Positions 55,602-63,853 of a DNA stretch of 64,000 nucleotides are shown here, one piece after another (position 1 is the stretch's first letter; each line of letters opens with the position of its first letter). The notes beneath the pieces were generated by a model. It saw only the letters and a list, made by a program, of their open reading frames with translations. It was not told the origin of the DNA and did not search any database. This stretch comes from Saccharophagus degradans 2-40 (lineage in GTDB: Bacteria > Pseudomonadota > Gammaproteobacteria > Pseudomonadales > Cellvibrionaceae): assembly GCF_000013665.1 (NCBI RefSeq), contig NC_007912.1, positions 3,279,501-3,343,500 of the forward strand, read 5' to 3'. The translations under genes and the position numbers were made by a program.

Positions 55602-57467
55602 TTAGTTACCGGCATTGATAATTGCGTTAATAATATTGGGGTAAAGTTGATTGCCACTGGCGCGATCAAACAATGCCATACCACCATCACCGGAATAACC
55701 GTTATCCCAATAAATAGGCACCATTCCATGATCTACCGCAGATTGAGTAATGTATTGGTTCCAATACTCTCGGTAAGTTTCGTGCCCGGCCACATTCGCG
55801 CGCGATACAACCCCGTACTCACCTAAAATTACCGCTATACCTTGATCAACGAAGTTAGTTTTCATTTTTTGGAAAGTCGCATCCACATAAGATTCATTCG
55901 CCCATGTTTCGGTAACGCTAGGGTCAGTTGCAATTACGCCCCACTGAGTAATGTTGCTGTTGGTATTTAACGTAAAGTTATAGGGGTCGTAATAGTGTAC
56001 TTCCATCATTAACCTGTTTGTTGCCGGGTCGGTTGGCACTACCGCGAAGTTCACCGTGTGATCTATGTTGGTATTAAACCCCTGTACCACTAAGTAACGG
56101 CTAGCATTAGCGCCACCGGTTGCACGTACAGCATCCACAAACGTTTGGTTAAAGCTATTTTGTACTGTGTAGTATTCGAAGGTGGGCGTACCGTAATCGC
56201 CTTCCACCATCACTTCGTTGGTGCCTGCAAACAGTAAGCGACTATCGTAATCTTTAAAGTGATTAGCTATTTGCGTCCACATAATTTGCAAGCGATTGTT
56301 AACATATTCTTGCTGTGCATATGTGGGCTGCATCCAACCGCCGTCCCAATGTTGGTTCATTACCACGTACATATCGGCGCTCAATGCGTAGTTCACTACT
56401 TCTTCTACGCGTGCAATCCAATTGCTATTGATAACAAAATTAGCTTCGTCCGAGAATTGGCTCCACGCAACCGGAATGCGAATAGTGTCGAACCCAGCAG
56501 CTTTTATGGAGTTAATTAATTGCTGCGTAACCATTGGGTTGCCCCACGCGGTTTCGCCACCAATCGCTTCTAGGGAGTTTCCAAGATTCCACCCCAAGCC
56601 CATTTGCTGCGAAAACTCTACCGCGCTTAACCCACCAGACGACGAACTAGAGCTTGATGAGCTGCTTGTAGAGCTGGTGCTCGAGCTAGAAGACGAGGAT
56701 GAACTGGTAGACGAACTGGACGAAGAACTGGATGAAGAGCTAGACGTACCACAGCTGGACACCACGCCCCCGTCGCCCCATTGATCGTTACAGGTGTTTG
56801 CACCTATACAGCTTTGGTTGTTTTCCCACCCCCAACCAGTATTTTGATTGGCACAAACAGGGCGGTTTTCACCGTACCAATTACACATTGCAACACAGTT
56901 GCCGCCCGAAGAAGAGCTTGATGAACTGGACGATGAGCTAGAAGAGGTGCTTGAAGAAGAGCTAGAAGTCGAACTAGAAGAAGAGCTCGTCGAGGAACTT
57001 GAGCTACTCGATGAAGAAGTACTTGAGCTAGATGAAGAACTACTTGAGGAGCTGGAAGAACTTGATGAACTAGAAGATGATCCGCCTTCGGCAACACAAC
57101 TAATAATGGTTACATTTCTATCGGCGCCATCACCCTGTAAGCCAAATTCGGTAGATTGGCTCGGCTGTAAATTACCATTCCATCCGGCATCTACGGCAAC
57201 ATAATTACTGCCTTTTGTTACTGAGGCGTTCCACGAATTAACAATATTTACATTGCCGCTATACGCCCATTCGACCCGCCAACCGGTAATGGGGCTAGAG
57301 TCATTATTGGTAACTTTCATTGCACCGGTAAAGCCGGCGCCCCAATCATTACTGATTGAATGCTCACACTCAAGGGCACTTGCTTGGCTAGCCATTAGCG
57401 ATGCCGCAAACACAGCCCCACCAAAGCCTAGCGCACGCAGCGCTTTGCTGAATTGATGTTTCAACAT
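55602..57467 (-). CDS. Secreted cellulase: CBM2 - polySer - CBM10 - polySer - GH5
   Basis: 621 residues. Sec signal (about 1-31); CBM2 cellulose-binding module (33-125, CEHSISNDWGAGFTGAMKV); polyserine linker (about 130-187, with occasional Thr); CBM10 (190-240, CNWYG ... NTGWGWENNQSC); second polyserine linker (242-277); GH5 catalytic barrel (about 280-621). FAGTNEV gives the acid/base Glu418 and VILGEYGV the nucleophile Glu550; WNLGNSLEAI is the GH5 start. It should be an endoglucanase on cellulose. The layout matches Saccharophagus degradans multidomain cellulases as I recall them (Cel5D type). Monocistronic. Confidence 0.96.
   Translation of the reverse strand: MLKHQFSKALRALGFGGAVFAASLMASQASALECEHSISNDWGAGFTGAMKVTNNDSSPITGWRVEWAYSGNVNIVNSWNASVTKGSNYVAVDAGWNGNLQPSQSTEFGLQGDGADRNVTIISCVAEGGSSSSSSSSSSSSSSSSSSSSTSSSSSSSSSTSSSSSSTSSSSSSTSSSSSSSSSSSSSGGNCVAMCNWYGENRPVCANQNTGWGWENNQSCIGANTCNDQWGDGGVVSSCGTSSSSSSSSSSSSTSSSSSSSSSTSSTSSSSSSSSSSGGLSAVEFSQQMGLGWNLGNSLEAIGGETAWGNPMVTQQLINSIKAAGFDTIRIPVAWSQFSDEANFVINSNWIARVEEVVNYALSADMYVVMNQHWDGGWMQPTYAQQEYVNNRLQIMWTQIANHFKDYDSRLLFAGTNEVMVEGDYGTPTFEYYTVQNSFNQTFVDAVRATGGANASRYLVVQGFNTNIDHTVNFAVVPTDPATNRLMMEVHYYDPYNFTLNTNSNITQWGVIATDPSVTETWANESYVDATFQKMKTNFVDQGIAVILGEYGVVSRANVAGHETYREYWNQYITQSAVDHGMVPIYWDNGYSGDGGMALFDRASGNQLYPNIINAIINAGN
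56637..56744 (-). repeat. Second polyserine-linker coding tract
   Basis: 36 codons almost all Ser with a few Thr, between CBM10 and GH5. Serine codons of both AGY and TCN types are mixed, so the DNA is not a simple triplet repeat. Confidence 0.9.
56907..57080 (-). repeat. First polyserine-linker coding tract
   Basis: 58 codons, Ser with scattered Thr, between CBM2 and CBM10. The six Ser codons are interchanged; on the opposite strand the tract reads as a Glu/Asp/Leu-rich frame, a by-product of codon choice. Confidence 0.9.
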
Positions 57468-58090
57468 TTTATTATCCTCTTATTATTTCGTTTTTTAAAA
57501 ACTGAACTGCTTCTAGCCGCGCACTTAATACAAAGCGCGAGTAACGGCTTACTTCGCATTAAAAACACAGCAAAACAAAACGCACTTTTGCTTTAAAACG
57601 CAAAGCTAACCAACTTAATTAACCCAAGTTTGCGGGCTGCACAGCCCCACCGGTAATAGGTAAACAACGTGTAAGTTGGCTAATGCTGGTATCCATACAC
57701 TGCATAATCCCCTGCCGCAGCAAGAGCTAAGGGAAACGATTAAACGCGCGATGCGCGGGAAGCATTCGACCGCTGCGCTAAGGCAGCTTAAAGAGGACAT
57801 ATGGATGCTTCGCAAACATGATTTGTGAGCGACGCCGGCTTAAAACCAGCTCCCACTCACTTAAATTATCTTTTTGGCAGCCTGATTATCACTTCACCAC
57901 CATATTTTATTTGTAAATCACAATATCACAAGCAAAACATCGTTGCTAGGCAAACTAACGTGCGTAACTTAACAGTTAGCTAAACTTACCAAGCCGTATA
58001 GATGTAGCGCGGCTCTCATAGTTGCCATTGGGCAAAGGCCGCGTTTTAAGGTATTGTCCTGCCCTTAACCACTAGCCTGATGGAGCAACC
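57468..58090. other. Long intergenic region upstream of the cellulase gene
   Basis: About 620 bases between two divergent genes (cellulase and ppiC). It must hold both promoters. The only gene-like part is a 55-codon open stretch at 57664-57828 described separately. A small dyad (GGGCTG CACA GCCCC) lies near 57635. No T-rich terminator, tRNA or insertion-sequence end was found. Confidence 0.5.
57664..57828 (+). pseudogene. Possible gene remnant
   Basis: A stop-to-stop stretch of 55 codons without a good start. It reads LHNPLPQQELRETIKRAMRG and KHSTAALRQLKEDIWMLRKH, helix-rich and Arg/Lys-rich, like the end of a DNA-binding or mobile-element protein. No family could be named. Coding bias is suggestive only. 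Confidence 0.3.
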
Positions 58091-58369
58091 ATGCCAAGAG
58101 CCGCCGCGCGCCATATTTTGGTAAAAACCAAAAGTGAAGCAGAAAAATTAAAACAGCAACTTGCCAATGGCGCAGACTTTGGCACCCTTGCAAAAAAGCA
58201 CTCTCTGTGCGCTTCCGCCAAGCAAGGTGGCGACCTAGGCGAGTTCAACCCTGGGCAAATGGTTAAAGCATTCGATAATGTGGTATTCAAAAAGCCGATT
58301 CTTACTGTTCACGGCCCCATCAAAACGCAATTTGGCTTTCATTTAATAGAAACCATTTACCGAGACTAG
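58091..58369 (+). CDS. ppiC: Parvulin-type peptidyl-prolyl isomerase
   Basis: 92 residues, one parvulin domain. [40 protein letters not shown] and [15 protein letters not shown] are the family signatures. It speeds cis/trans proline isomerisation in the cytoplasm; there is no signal peptide. It is followed by a small unknown gene 2 bases downstream. Confidence 0.95.
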   Translation: MPRAAARHILVKTKSEAEKLKQQLANGADFGTLAKKHSLCASAKQGGDLGEFNPGQMVKAFDNVVFKKPILTVHGPIKTQFGFHLIETIYRD

Positions 58370-58371
58370 CC

Positions 58372-58707
58372 ATGAAAATATATATGTATGTAGACAACCC
58401 CGACCTTGGTGAAAACGAACAGGCCATGGTAGATGCCATTGCGCAATGGGTGGGCGAAGACAACCCCCACGCCAAATTTATAAACGCGCGCGACGACGAA
58501 TGGACACTGGGAATAGAGCTAGAAATGAAAAACAGAAAATTCCTAGCCGAGCCACTGAACGCTATGCACAAACTCGCTTTAAAATATAAATGCGACTTTG
58601 TAGTGGGCTACATAGAAGATGGCGAGAAAGAAGATGTGTGCTACTTTGGCAAAGAAGAAGGTAAGCCAGATTTATTTGAGATAGGGAGTTATTTAGGGTT
58701 TGGCTAA
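58372..58707 (+). CDS. Small acidic protein, function unknown
   Basis: 111 residues, not assigned to a family. No signal peptide or membrane segment. Motifs MKIYMYVDNPDLGENEQAMV and IEDGEKEDVCYFGKEEGKPD are seen. It begins 2 bases after the ppiC stop, so is cotranscribed with it. A cytoplasmic partner for the isomerase is possible but unsupported. Confidence 0.72.
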   Translation: MKIYMYVDNPDLGENEQAMVDAIAQWVGEDNPHAKFINARDDEWTLGIELEMKNRKFLAEPLNAMHKLALKYKCDFVVGYIEDGEKEDVCYFGKEEGKPDLFEIGSYLGFG

Positions 58708-58763
58708 AGCTAATCTACAAACCCTAACCCCCCCTTATCGATAATAAATAATTCCTAATGGGT

Positions 58764-58789
58764 AATCGCTAGTTGAGCTTCTAGCGATT
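58764..58789. repeat. Inverted repeat at the end of the ROK kinase gene
   Basis: AATCGCTAG, loop TTGAGCTT, CTAGCGATT: a perfect 9-base dyad covering the ROK gene stop. Could be a weak transcription end for the two convergent genes, but it has no T run. Core shared with the repeat after dapC. Confidence 0.55.
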
Positions 58790-59671
58790 ATCGAAAGCCT
58801 GCTCCGCTAACACCATTGCACCTAGAATGCCCGCTTTATCACCTAGGCCAGGCAACACTAAATATTCATTTATATTTTCTAAAATTGCAGGGCTTTGAAT
58901 ATAGCCGTTAAGCACTTGTACTGTTTTTTCGCGCACACTATTTAACATATGGGCTTGCCCCATTACGCCGCCGCCCAAAATTATACGCTGCGGCGAAAAG
59001 CTGCAAACAAGGCTCGCCAGTGCTGTAGCAACATAGCGCGCTTGAAGATCCCACGCTGGGTGATCTGCGGGTAACTCGTGTGCAGGTGTGCCCCAGCGCG
59101 CGCCAATAGCTGGCCCTGCAGCTACCCCTTCGAAGCATTTATCACCGTGGTATGGGCATTGCCCGGCAAAGGTATCGTCTGGCTGCTTGGGTACAAACAT
59201 ATGGCCGAGTTCTGGGTGCACTAAACCGTGAATTAATTTACCACCGGCTACTACACCACCACCAATGCCTGTGCCCATAGTAATGTAAATAAAATTATCT
59301 AACCCCTGCGCTGCGCCCCACCGCTGCTCACCCAAGGCTGCACCGTTTACGTCGGTATCAAAACCTACCGGCAAATCAAACAAGCGAGCAAATACACCCG
59401 CAAATTCAGTATCTGCCCAGCCCGGTTTAGGTGTGCTGGTTACAAAGCCATAGGTTGGCGAATTGCGTTGTAAGTCAACTGGGCCAAAGCTACCTATACC
59501 AATGGATTTTAACTGGCCTTTGTATGGCGCAAAAAAAGCGAGTGCCTTGCCTAGCGTTTCTTGGGGTGTTGTGGTGGGAAAGCGCACTTCAGTTAGATCG
59601 TCTGGTCCGGAGCCTACTGCACACACAAATTTTGTTCCGCCAGCTTCAATAGCACCAAATAAGTTTTTCAT
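58781..59671 (-). CDS. ROK-family sugar kinase (fructokinase-like)
   Basis: 296 residues. FGAIEAGGTKFVCAVGSG is the phosphate-binding start, DTDVNGAALGEQRWG holds the catalytic Asp, GTGIGGGVVAGG the second phosphate loop, and GQCPYHGDKCFEGVAAGPA the zinc-binding ROK motif. Closest in look to bacterial ROK fructokinases. It phosphorylates an imported sugar. It follows a TonB-dependent receptor gene by 44 bases, so receptor and kinase probably serve one substrate. Confidence 0.9.
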   Translation of the reverse strand: MKNLFGAIEAGGTKFVCAVGSGPDDLTEVRFPTTTPQETLGKALAFFAPYKGQLKSIGIGSFGPVDLQRNSPTYGFVTSTPKPGWADTEFAGVFARLFDLPVGFDTDVNGAALGEQRWGAAQGLDNFIYITMGTGIGGGVVAGGKLIHGLVHPELGHMFVPKQPDDTFAGQCPYHGDKCFEGVAAGPAIGARWGTPAHELPADHPAWDLQARYVATALASLVCSFSPQRIILGGGVMGQAHMLNSVREKTVQVLNGYIQSPAILENINEYLVLPGLGDKAGILGAMVLAEQAFDNR

Positions 59672-59715
59672 GGGTGACTCGTCAAATTTGTATCTAAGGG
59701 TTAAAAACCCATTAA

Positions 59716-61743
59716 TTAAAAAGAAAAAGTTAAATCTAGTCGCGCTTCTCTTGCTGGCATTTGCACATTGGCTTCACCGTTTAACAGCCAATAAGCACGA
59801 TCGTCAAATACATTGGTTACATTTAACCCCACTTGCATATGGCGATTCATTGGGTAGGCAATATTTACATTTACCAGCGAAGCCGCGCTATTGTTCGCGT
59901 TTGTATTAGTTAGGTTATTTGCATAGTCGTAAACCGATGTGTAGGTAACAGCGCCATTAATGGGGGCACTACCTAGCATTGACCACATCCAACCAAGGTT
60001 TATTTTTTTGCGGGGCACATCCAAAAAGGCATTACCGCTATTATCTTCTGTTTTTGACGAAGAAGCATTCGCGAACAGTTTTACATTTTTATTAATGGCA
60101 TAATTTAACTCAAGCTCTATACCTGTACTGGTAAAACCCTGCTCAATATTTATGTATTCGCCAAACTGCGACCAATCCCGTGCTAAATAGCGTGACGTTT
60201 TGTTGGAATAAAAAGTAAGCCCCATCAACCAATTATTTAATTCTATGTAGGGTGCTAACTCTACGCTGCGAATGGTTTCTGGTTTTAAATCTTGTAGCTC
60301 TACACTGGGTTGTTCAATGCGCACCTCGTTGTTCACCCCCAGCTCTTTTACCGACGGGCCACGCAAGGCCTCTGCATATAAGGTTTTTACACTTAACCAG
60401 CGGTTAAACTTTTGCACAAAAGCAATACGAGGAGATACCTGTTGATAGCTTTCGCTGTCGGCACTGCCATTATCTAAGCGTGCCCCCAAGGTAAGCAACG
60501 AGCCATCCAATACATCAAATTCATTTTTATACTGCACATAAAAAGATTGTGTAAGCACCGTGGGTGTTTTGGGCGTAACGCGAGAGACACCCGCCACTTC
60601 AACGTCTTCGGCTTCGCCATAGCGGCTATCTAAATTAATACCCGCTGTAATGTGTTGCGCACCTTCTAAATGCCAGTGCAGCTCTGTTTGGGCCTGATAA
60701 TTATGAAATGGATAACTGTAAGCGCTGCGTTCACTTTCTGTCGCATTGTAGTATTCCGCATCTTCCGATGAGTAACCGTACTTAATATAGGAGTGGGAGA
60801 CTAAATTCGCTGAAAGCTCTTTTTCGTATTTTGCATATGCCAGAAAGTTCTTCCACGTAATGTGATTTTTATCGCTAGAGTAATCGGCCCAGAAGTTACC
60901 TAACCCGCCTTTTTTAGACGAGTACATAGCCCCTGCGGTTAAACCGGTTAGCGCGCCTTTATCCCACTGCCATTTACTAAAGGCAAACTCGCTTGTTTGA
61001 TTGTCGAAGTTTAATTGCGAAGGGTTTGATGCAACGGGTTCTAAGCTTGCTTGCTGCTGGTAGTGGCTTGCGCTTATTAGCCCCTGTGCGGTATCTGTAT
61101 TAATAAACCGGTTGAACTTAATACTGCTAGTGTTATCGCTAGCTTGTACTTGAACGGCTGTGCCAGGCTGGCTAGAGCGGCGGTTGCTCAGGGCAGGGTT
61201 AATGCTAATGACACCATAAAAAGCGCTTACACCATACAATGCCGATGCTGGGCCGCGTAAAAAATCAACTTGGTCGGCAAAGTGTAAAGGCAAATTATGA
61301 TCAACTTGCGCAGTGTACGCTCGAATATGATTGGCCGGTATGCCATCTATAAGCAATAAGTGGCGATTGTTATCGAACCCGCCCGCCTTTTGACCGCGCG
61401 TTTCGAGCGTGTGTTCACCAATATTAGAATAAGTTGAATACCCGGGGGTTAGCGAGGCAAGTTGTGCAAGTGTATTCAAGCCCAGCTTATTGATATCTTG
61501 CGCGGCATAAGAAGTGACCGTGCCAGCCGCTTCAGTAATCGATTCGGGGTTACCACTCGCTACCGTAACACGCACCTGTAACAGGTCGGCCAACGGCATA
61601 TTCCATAGTAGGGCTATGTCACTATCATCCTGCTCGGGCTGCGATTTATTACCCTGCGTATTCTGTGCACCCGCAGCAGCACAAGTAGACAAAGCTACAA
61701 GTGTAAAAAATGCTATACGGGACAAAAACGGGGTTAGAACCAT
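59716..61743 (-). CDS. TonB-dependent outer-membrane receptor
   Basis: 675 residues from ATG 61743; the frame extends upstream but the signal MVLTPFLSRIAFFTLVALST begins there, with TAGG upstream. After the signal a plug domain (about 60-190: LLQVRVTVASGNPESITEAA, HLLLIDGIPANHIRAY, FLRGPASALYGVSAFYGVIS) leads into a 22-strand barrel ending in ARLDLTFSF. The look is of a BtuB/FepA-like importer. Substrate unknown; the ROK kinase downstream suggests an oligosaccharide. Confidence 0.93.
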   Translation of the reverse strand: MVLTPFLSRIAFFTLVALSTCAAAGAQNTQGNKSQPEQDDSDIALLWNMPLADLLQVRVTVASGNPESITEAAGTVTSYAAQDINKLGLNTLAQLASLTPGYSTYSNIGEHTLETRGQKAGGFDNNRHLLLIDGIPANHIRAYTAQVDHNLPLHFADQVDFLRGPASALYGVSAFYGVISINPALSNRRSSQPGTAVQVQASDNTSSIKFNRFINTDTAQGLISASHYQQQASLEPVASNPSQLNFDNQTSEFAFSKWQWDKGALTGLTAGAMYSSKKGGLGNFWADYSSDKNHITWKNFLAYAKYEKELSANLVSHSYIKYGYSSEDAEYYNATESERSAYSYPFHNYQAQTELHWHLEGAQHITAGINLDSRYGEAEDVEVAGVSRVTPKTPTVLTQSFYVQYKNEFDVLDGSLLTLGARLDNGSADSESYQQVSPRIAFVQKFNRWLSVKTLYAEALRGPSVKELGVNNEVRIEQPSVELQDLKPETIRSVELAPYIELNNWLMGLTFYSNKTSRYLARDWSQFGEYINIEQGFTSTGIELELNYAINKNVKLFANASSSKTEDNSGNAFLDVPRKKINLGWMWSMLGSAPINGAVTYTSVYDYANNLTNTNANNSAASLVNVNIAYPMNRHMQVGLNVTNVFDDRAYWLLNGEANVQMPAREARLDLTFSF

Positions 61744-61878
61744 GATGAACCTAGAATTATGCGCCAAGCACCTATATAGCATTTATCAAACTATGGAGGT
61801 AGGAAAAAAGCCTACAAAATACGAATAGGTACAGGAAAAACAACTAACGGATACATAGTGCCCTCAAAACATTGGTTA

Positions 61879-62496
61879 CTATGCATTTTGTATCACCAAC
61901 ATCACGCCGGTTATTAAAATTAATGCCCCTGCACCTATATTCATTTTGCGCAGTACACTTGGCTTATTTAACTGGGTGCGCACTGCAGCTGCTGCAAGAG
62001 CATACAGTAGCATTACACCCCCTACGCTCACCGTTGCTAACAGCATAACAATAAGCGTGTCTTGGAAGGTGATGGTGCTCATATCGTGAAATGCGGGCAA
62101 AAAGCCTAGGTAAAACAGTATTGCTTTAGGATTAGCCAGTGTCGTTACAAACCCAACTGTCGCATTGTGGATCGCCCCCGAAGATTGTGCAGCTTGAATA
62201 TGCATTGGCTTGGGTTTGCGCAATATTAAGCTCAAGCCAATAAAGAACAAATAGCCAATAGCAAAATAACGCGCCCAATCAAACAAATCCCCAAGCCAGT
62301 GCGCCGCTGCCGCCAGCCCATACACGGCGGCCACAATATATACATAATCCCCAAATACGATGCCCAGCACAGTCCAGCCACCCCGCTTAAACCCCGAAGC
62401 TAACACCTGCGCCACAACAATAAGCACACCGGTACCGGGAATAGCCGCTAACACAAACATAGCGCCAAGTAGCGCAATAATATTGGCTGTAGTCAC
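61879..62496 (-). CDS. LysE/RhtB-family amino-acid exporter
   Basis: 205 residues with six membrane segments. AAIPGTGVLIVVAQVLASGF, GDYVYIVAAVYGLAAAAHW and TTLANPKAILFYLGFLPAF are family signatures. Members export amino acids such as homoserine, threonine or lysine; the substrate cannot be told. The truncated AraC-type gene lies divergently 32 bases away. Confidence 0.92.
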   Translation of the reverse strand: MTTANIIALLGAMFVLAAIPGTGVLIVVAQVLASGFKRGGWTVLGIVFGDYVYIVAAVYGLAAAAHWLGDLFDWARYFAIGYLFFIGLSLILRKPKPMHIQAAQSSGAIHNATVGFVTTLANPKAILFYLGFLPAFHDMSTITFQDTLIVMLLATVSVGGVMLLYALAAAAVRTQLNKPSVLRKMNIGAGALILITGVMLVIQNA

Positions 62497-62528
62497 TTAA
62501 TACCTTATAACAACAAACAGAAATTCAA

Positions 62529-62858
62529 ATGGCCGGCCAGCGAAGGTGGCACATAGCGCTAGTTTACAGGCATTGGCAGTGTTTCGCGCCCTTCAAAGTG
62601 GCAGATTTTGTATGCACAGTACCGCAAAGCTTTAGCCGCTTTTTTAAAGGCGCCACCGGGCGTACGTTTGTTTCTTTTGTGAATGAATTGCGTATAGAAG
62701 AAGCCTGCAAACAGCTCGCCTCTACCACTAACGACATAATTGATATTGCCTACGAGTGCGGCTACGGCAATCTATCTAATTTCAACCGGCGTTTTAGCCA
62801 AATTCAAAAATGTACACCCTGTGAGTACCGCAAAAAACACCTACAACGCCGCGCTTAG
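62529..62858 (+). pseudogene. AraC-family regulator remnant (C-terminal DNA-binding domain only)
   Basis: 109 residues holding both helix-turn-helix motifs of an AraC domain (FVCTVPQSFSRFFKGATGRTF and DIAYECGYGNLSNFNRRFSQ). The N-terminal cupin/sensor domain of the full-length family (about 280 residues) is missing: the sequence upstream is the LysE gene and only 32 bases of spacer. It may be a decayed gene or a short DNA-binding protein; a start at 62529 has no clear ribosome-binding site. Confidence 0.7.
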
Positions 62859-62878
62859 CTAATCCAATGGCTAAGCGC
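62851..62878. repeat. Inverted repeat at the end of the AraC remnant
   Basis: GCGCTTAGC, loop TAATCCAATG, GCTAAGCGC: 9-base perfect stem spanning the stop codon. No T run follows, so termination is uncertain. Confidence 0.5.
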
Positions 62879-63136
62879 GCCAAACAATAAAACCTGCCAG
62901 CCCAATTGTTACATCAAGCCATTAATCCATCGCATTAGTAATAGGTGCCCCAGGGCAATCTAGAATCGCTCTACTTTTCCCAATCCTATTCTCTTTCTCT
63001 CGTCCCGGCTCACCAAGTGGTTTAACCATTTCACCGCTTATTGCTTTACCTTAACCTTTATTTGGTAGACAATAAAACATTAACAGGGCGCCGCACCATT
63101 ACTGCATTGCACTGCCCCTACTAAATGGATTCCGTC

Positions 63137-63745
63137 ATGTTTGATCAAAACAAAATTGTTACTATAAAAGACCAAATTGCCGACCAAATGCGGTCGGATA
63201 TTATTGCGGGCGAGCTTGCCCCAAATACTAAATTAAACGAGCAGTCGCTTTCTAAACGCTTTGGGGTATCGCGCGGCCCTATCCGTGACGTTTTATTACA
63301 ATTAACCAAAGAAGGCTTGCTTGTTTCTAAAAACAATTGCGGTGTATCGGTTAATAGCGTACTCGACCCCGCTATGCAAACCCTTATGATTCGTATACGA
63401 AGGGAAATAGAAACCCACGCCATTAGCAGTTTAAAAGGCAAGCTAGACGATGCCGACTTTGATGCACTCGACTCCATCCTCAATCGCCTTAAAGATGCTT
63501 TTAAGCAAGAAGATTTTATTGAGGTAACCAAGGCTGATATCGATTTCCATCGCTACTTGGTGTACAAAGCGGGCGGGCAAGAATTAGTAAACCTATGGCA
63601 CCCAATCGTGCTGCGCATGCGAATGAACTATAAGCGTATAACTAACCCTAAAGCGTGTGTTGATGAGCACAAAGCTATTGCTAACGCGTTAAAAGAAGAC
63701 AATATTAAAGCTGCAAAAGAAGCTCTATTAGCCAATATACGCTAA
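63137..63745 (+). CDS. GntR-family transcriptional regulator (FadR subgroup)
   Basis: 202 residues from ATG 63137 (GGA 8 bases upstream); another ATG at 63125 is in frame. Winged helix: IADQMRSDIIAGELAPNTKL, SLSKRFGVSRGPIRDVLLQL, TKEGLL. The C-terminal FCD ligand domain has ADIDFHRYLVYKAGG (metal-binding Asp/His) and VDEHKAIANALKEDN. These regulators sense sugar acids and similar carboxylates. It faces the end of a glycoside-hydrolase-like gene across a terminator. Confidence 0.92.
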   Translation: MFDQNKIVTIKDQIADQMRSDIIAGELAPNTKLNEQSLSKRFGVSRGPIRDVLLQLTKEGLLVSKNNCGVSVNSVLDPAMQTLMIRIRREIETHAISSLKGKLDDADFDALDSILNRLKDAFKQEDFIEVTKADIDFHRYLVYKAGGQELVNLWHPIVLRMRMNYKRITNPKACVDEHKAIANALKEDNIKAAKEALLANIR

Positions 63746-63800
63746 TACGTTTTTGCGCGGCTTAAGGCCGCCCCCCTCCATCTATTTATTCCAAACAAAA

Positions 63801-63832
63801 AAATACCTGTAGAGCTGCCCCTACAGGTATTT
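63801..63832. terminator. Bidirectional terminator between GntR gene and the next gene
   Basis: AAATACCTGTAG, loop, CTACAGGTATTT: a 12-base perfect stem with A/T flanks (AAAAAA before) serving the two convergent genes. Confidence 0.85.
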
Positions 63833-63853
63833 AGCGTTTTACTAAAAAGCTTT

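Noticed and set aside
56422-56784. Second plus-strand frame over the cellulase gene
   Set aside because: Same cause; it spans GH5 and the second linker in antisense.
56848-57204. Open frame on the plus strand rich in Glu/Asp/Leu
   Set aside because: It is the antisense of the polyserine linker in the cellulase gene; mixed serine codons read backwards give Glu, Asp and Leu. No ribosome-binding site or homology.
57468-58090. Insertion sequence
   Set aside because: No terminal inverted repeats or target duplications seen; only a short possible remnant of coding sequence.
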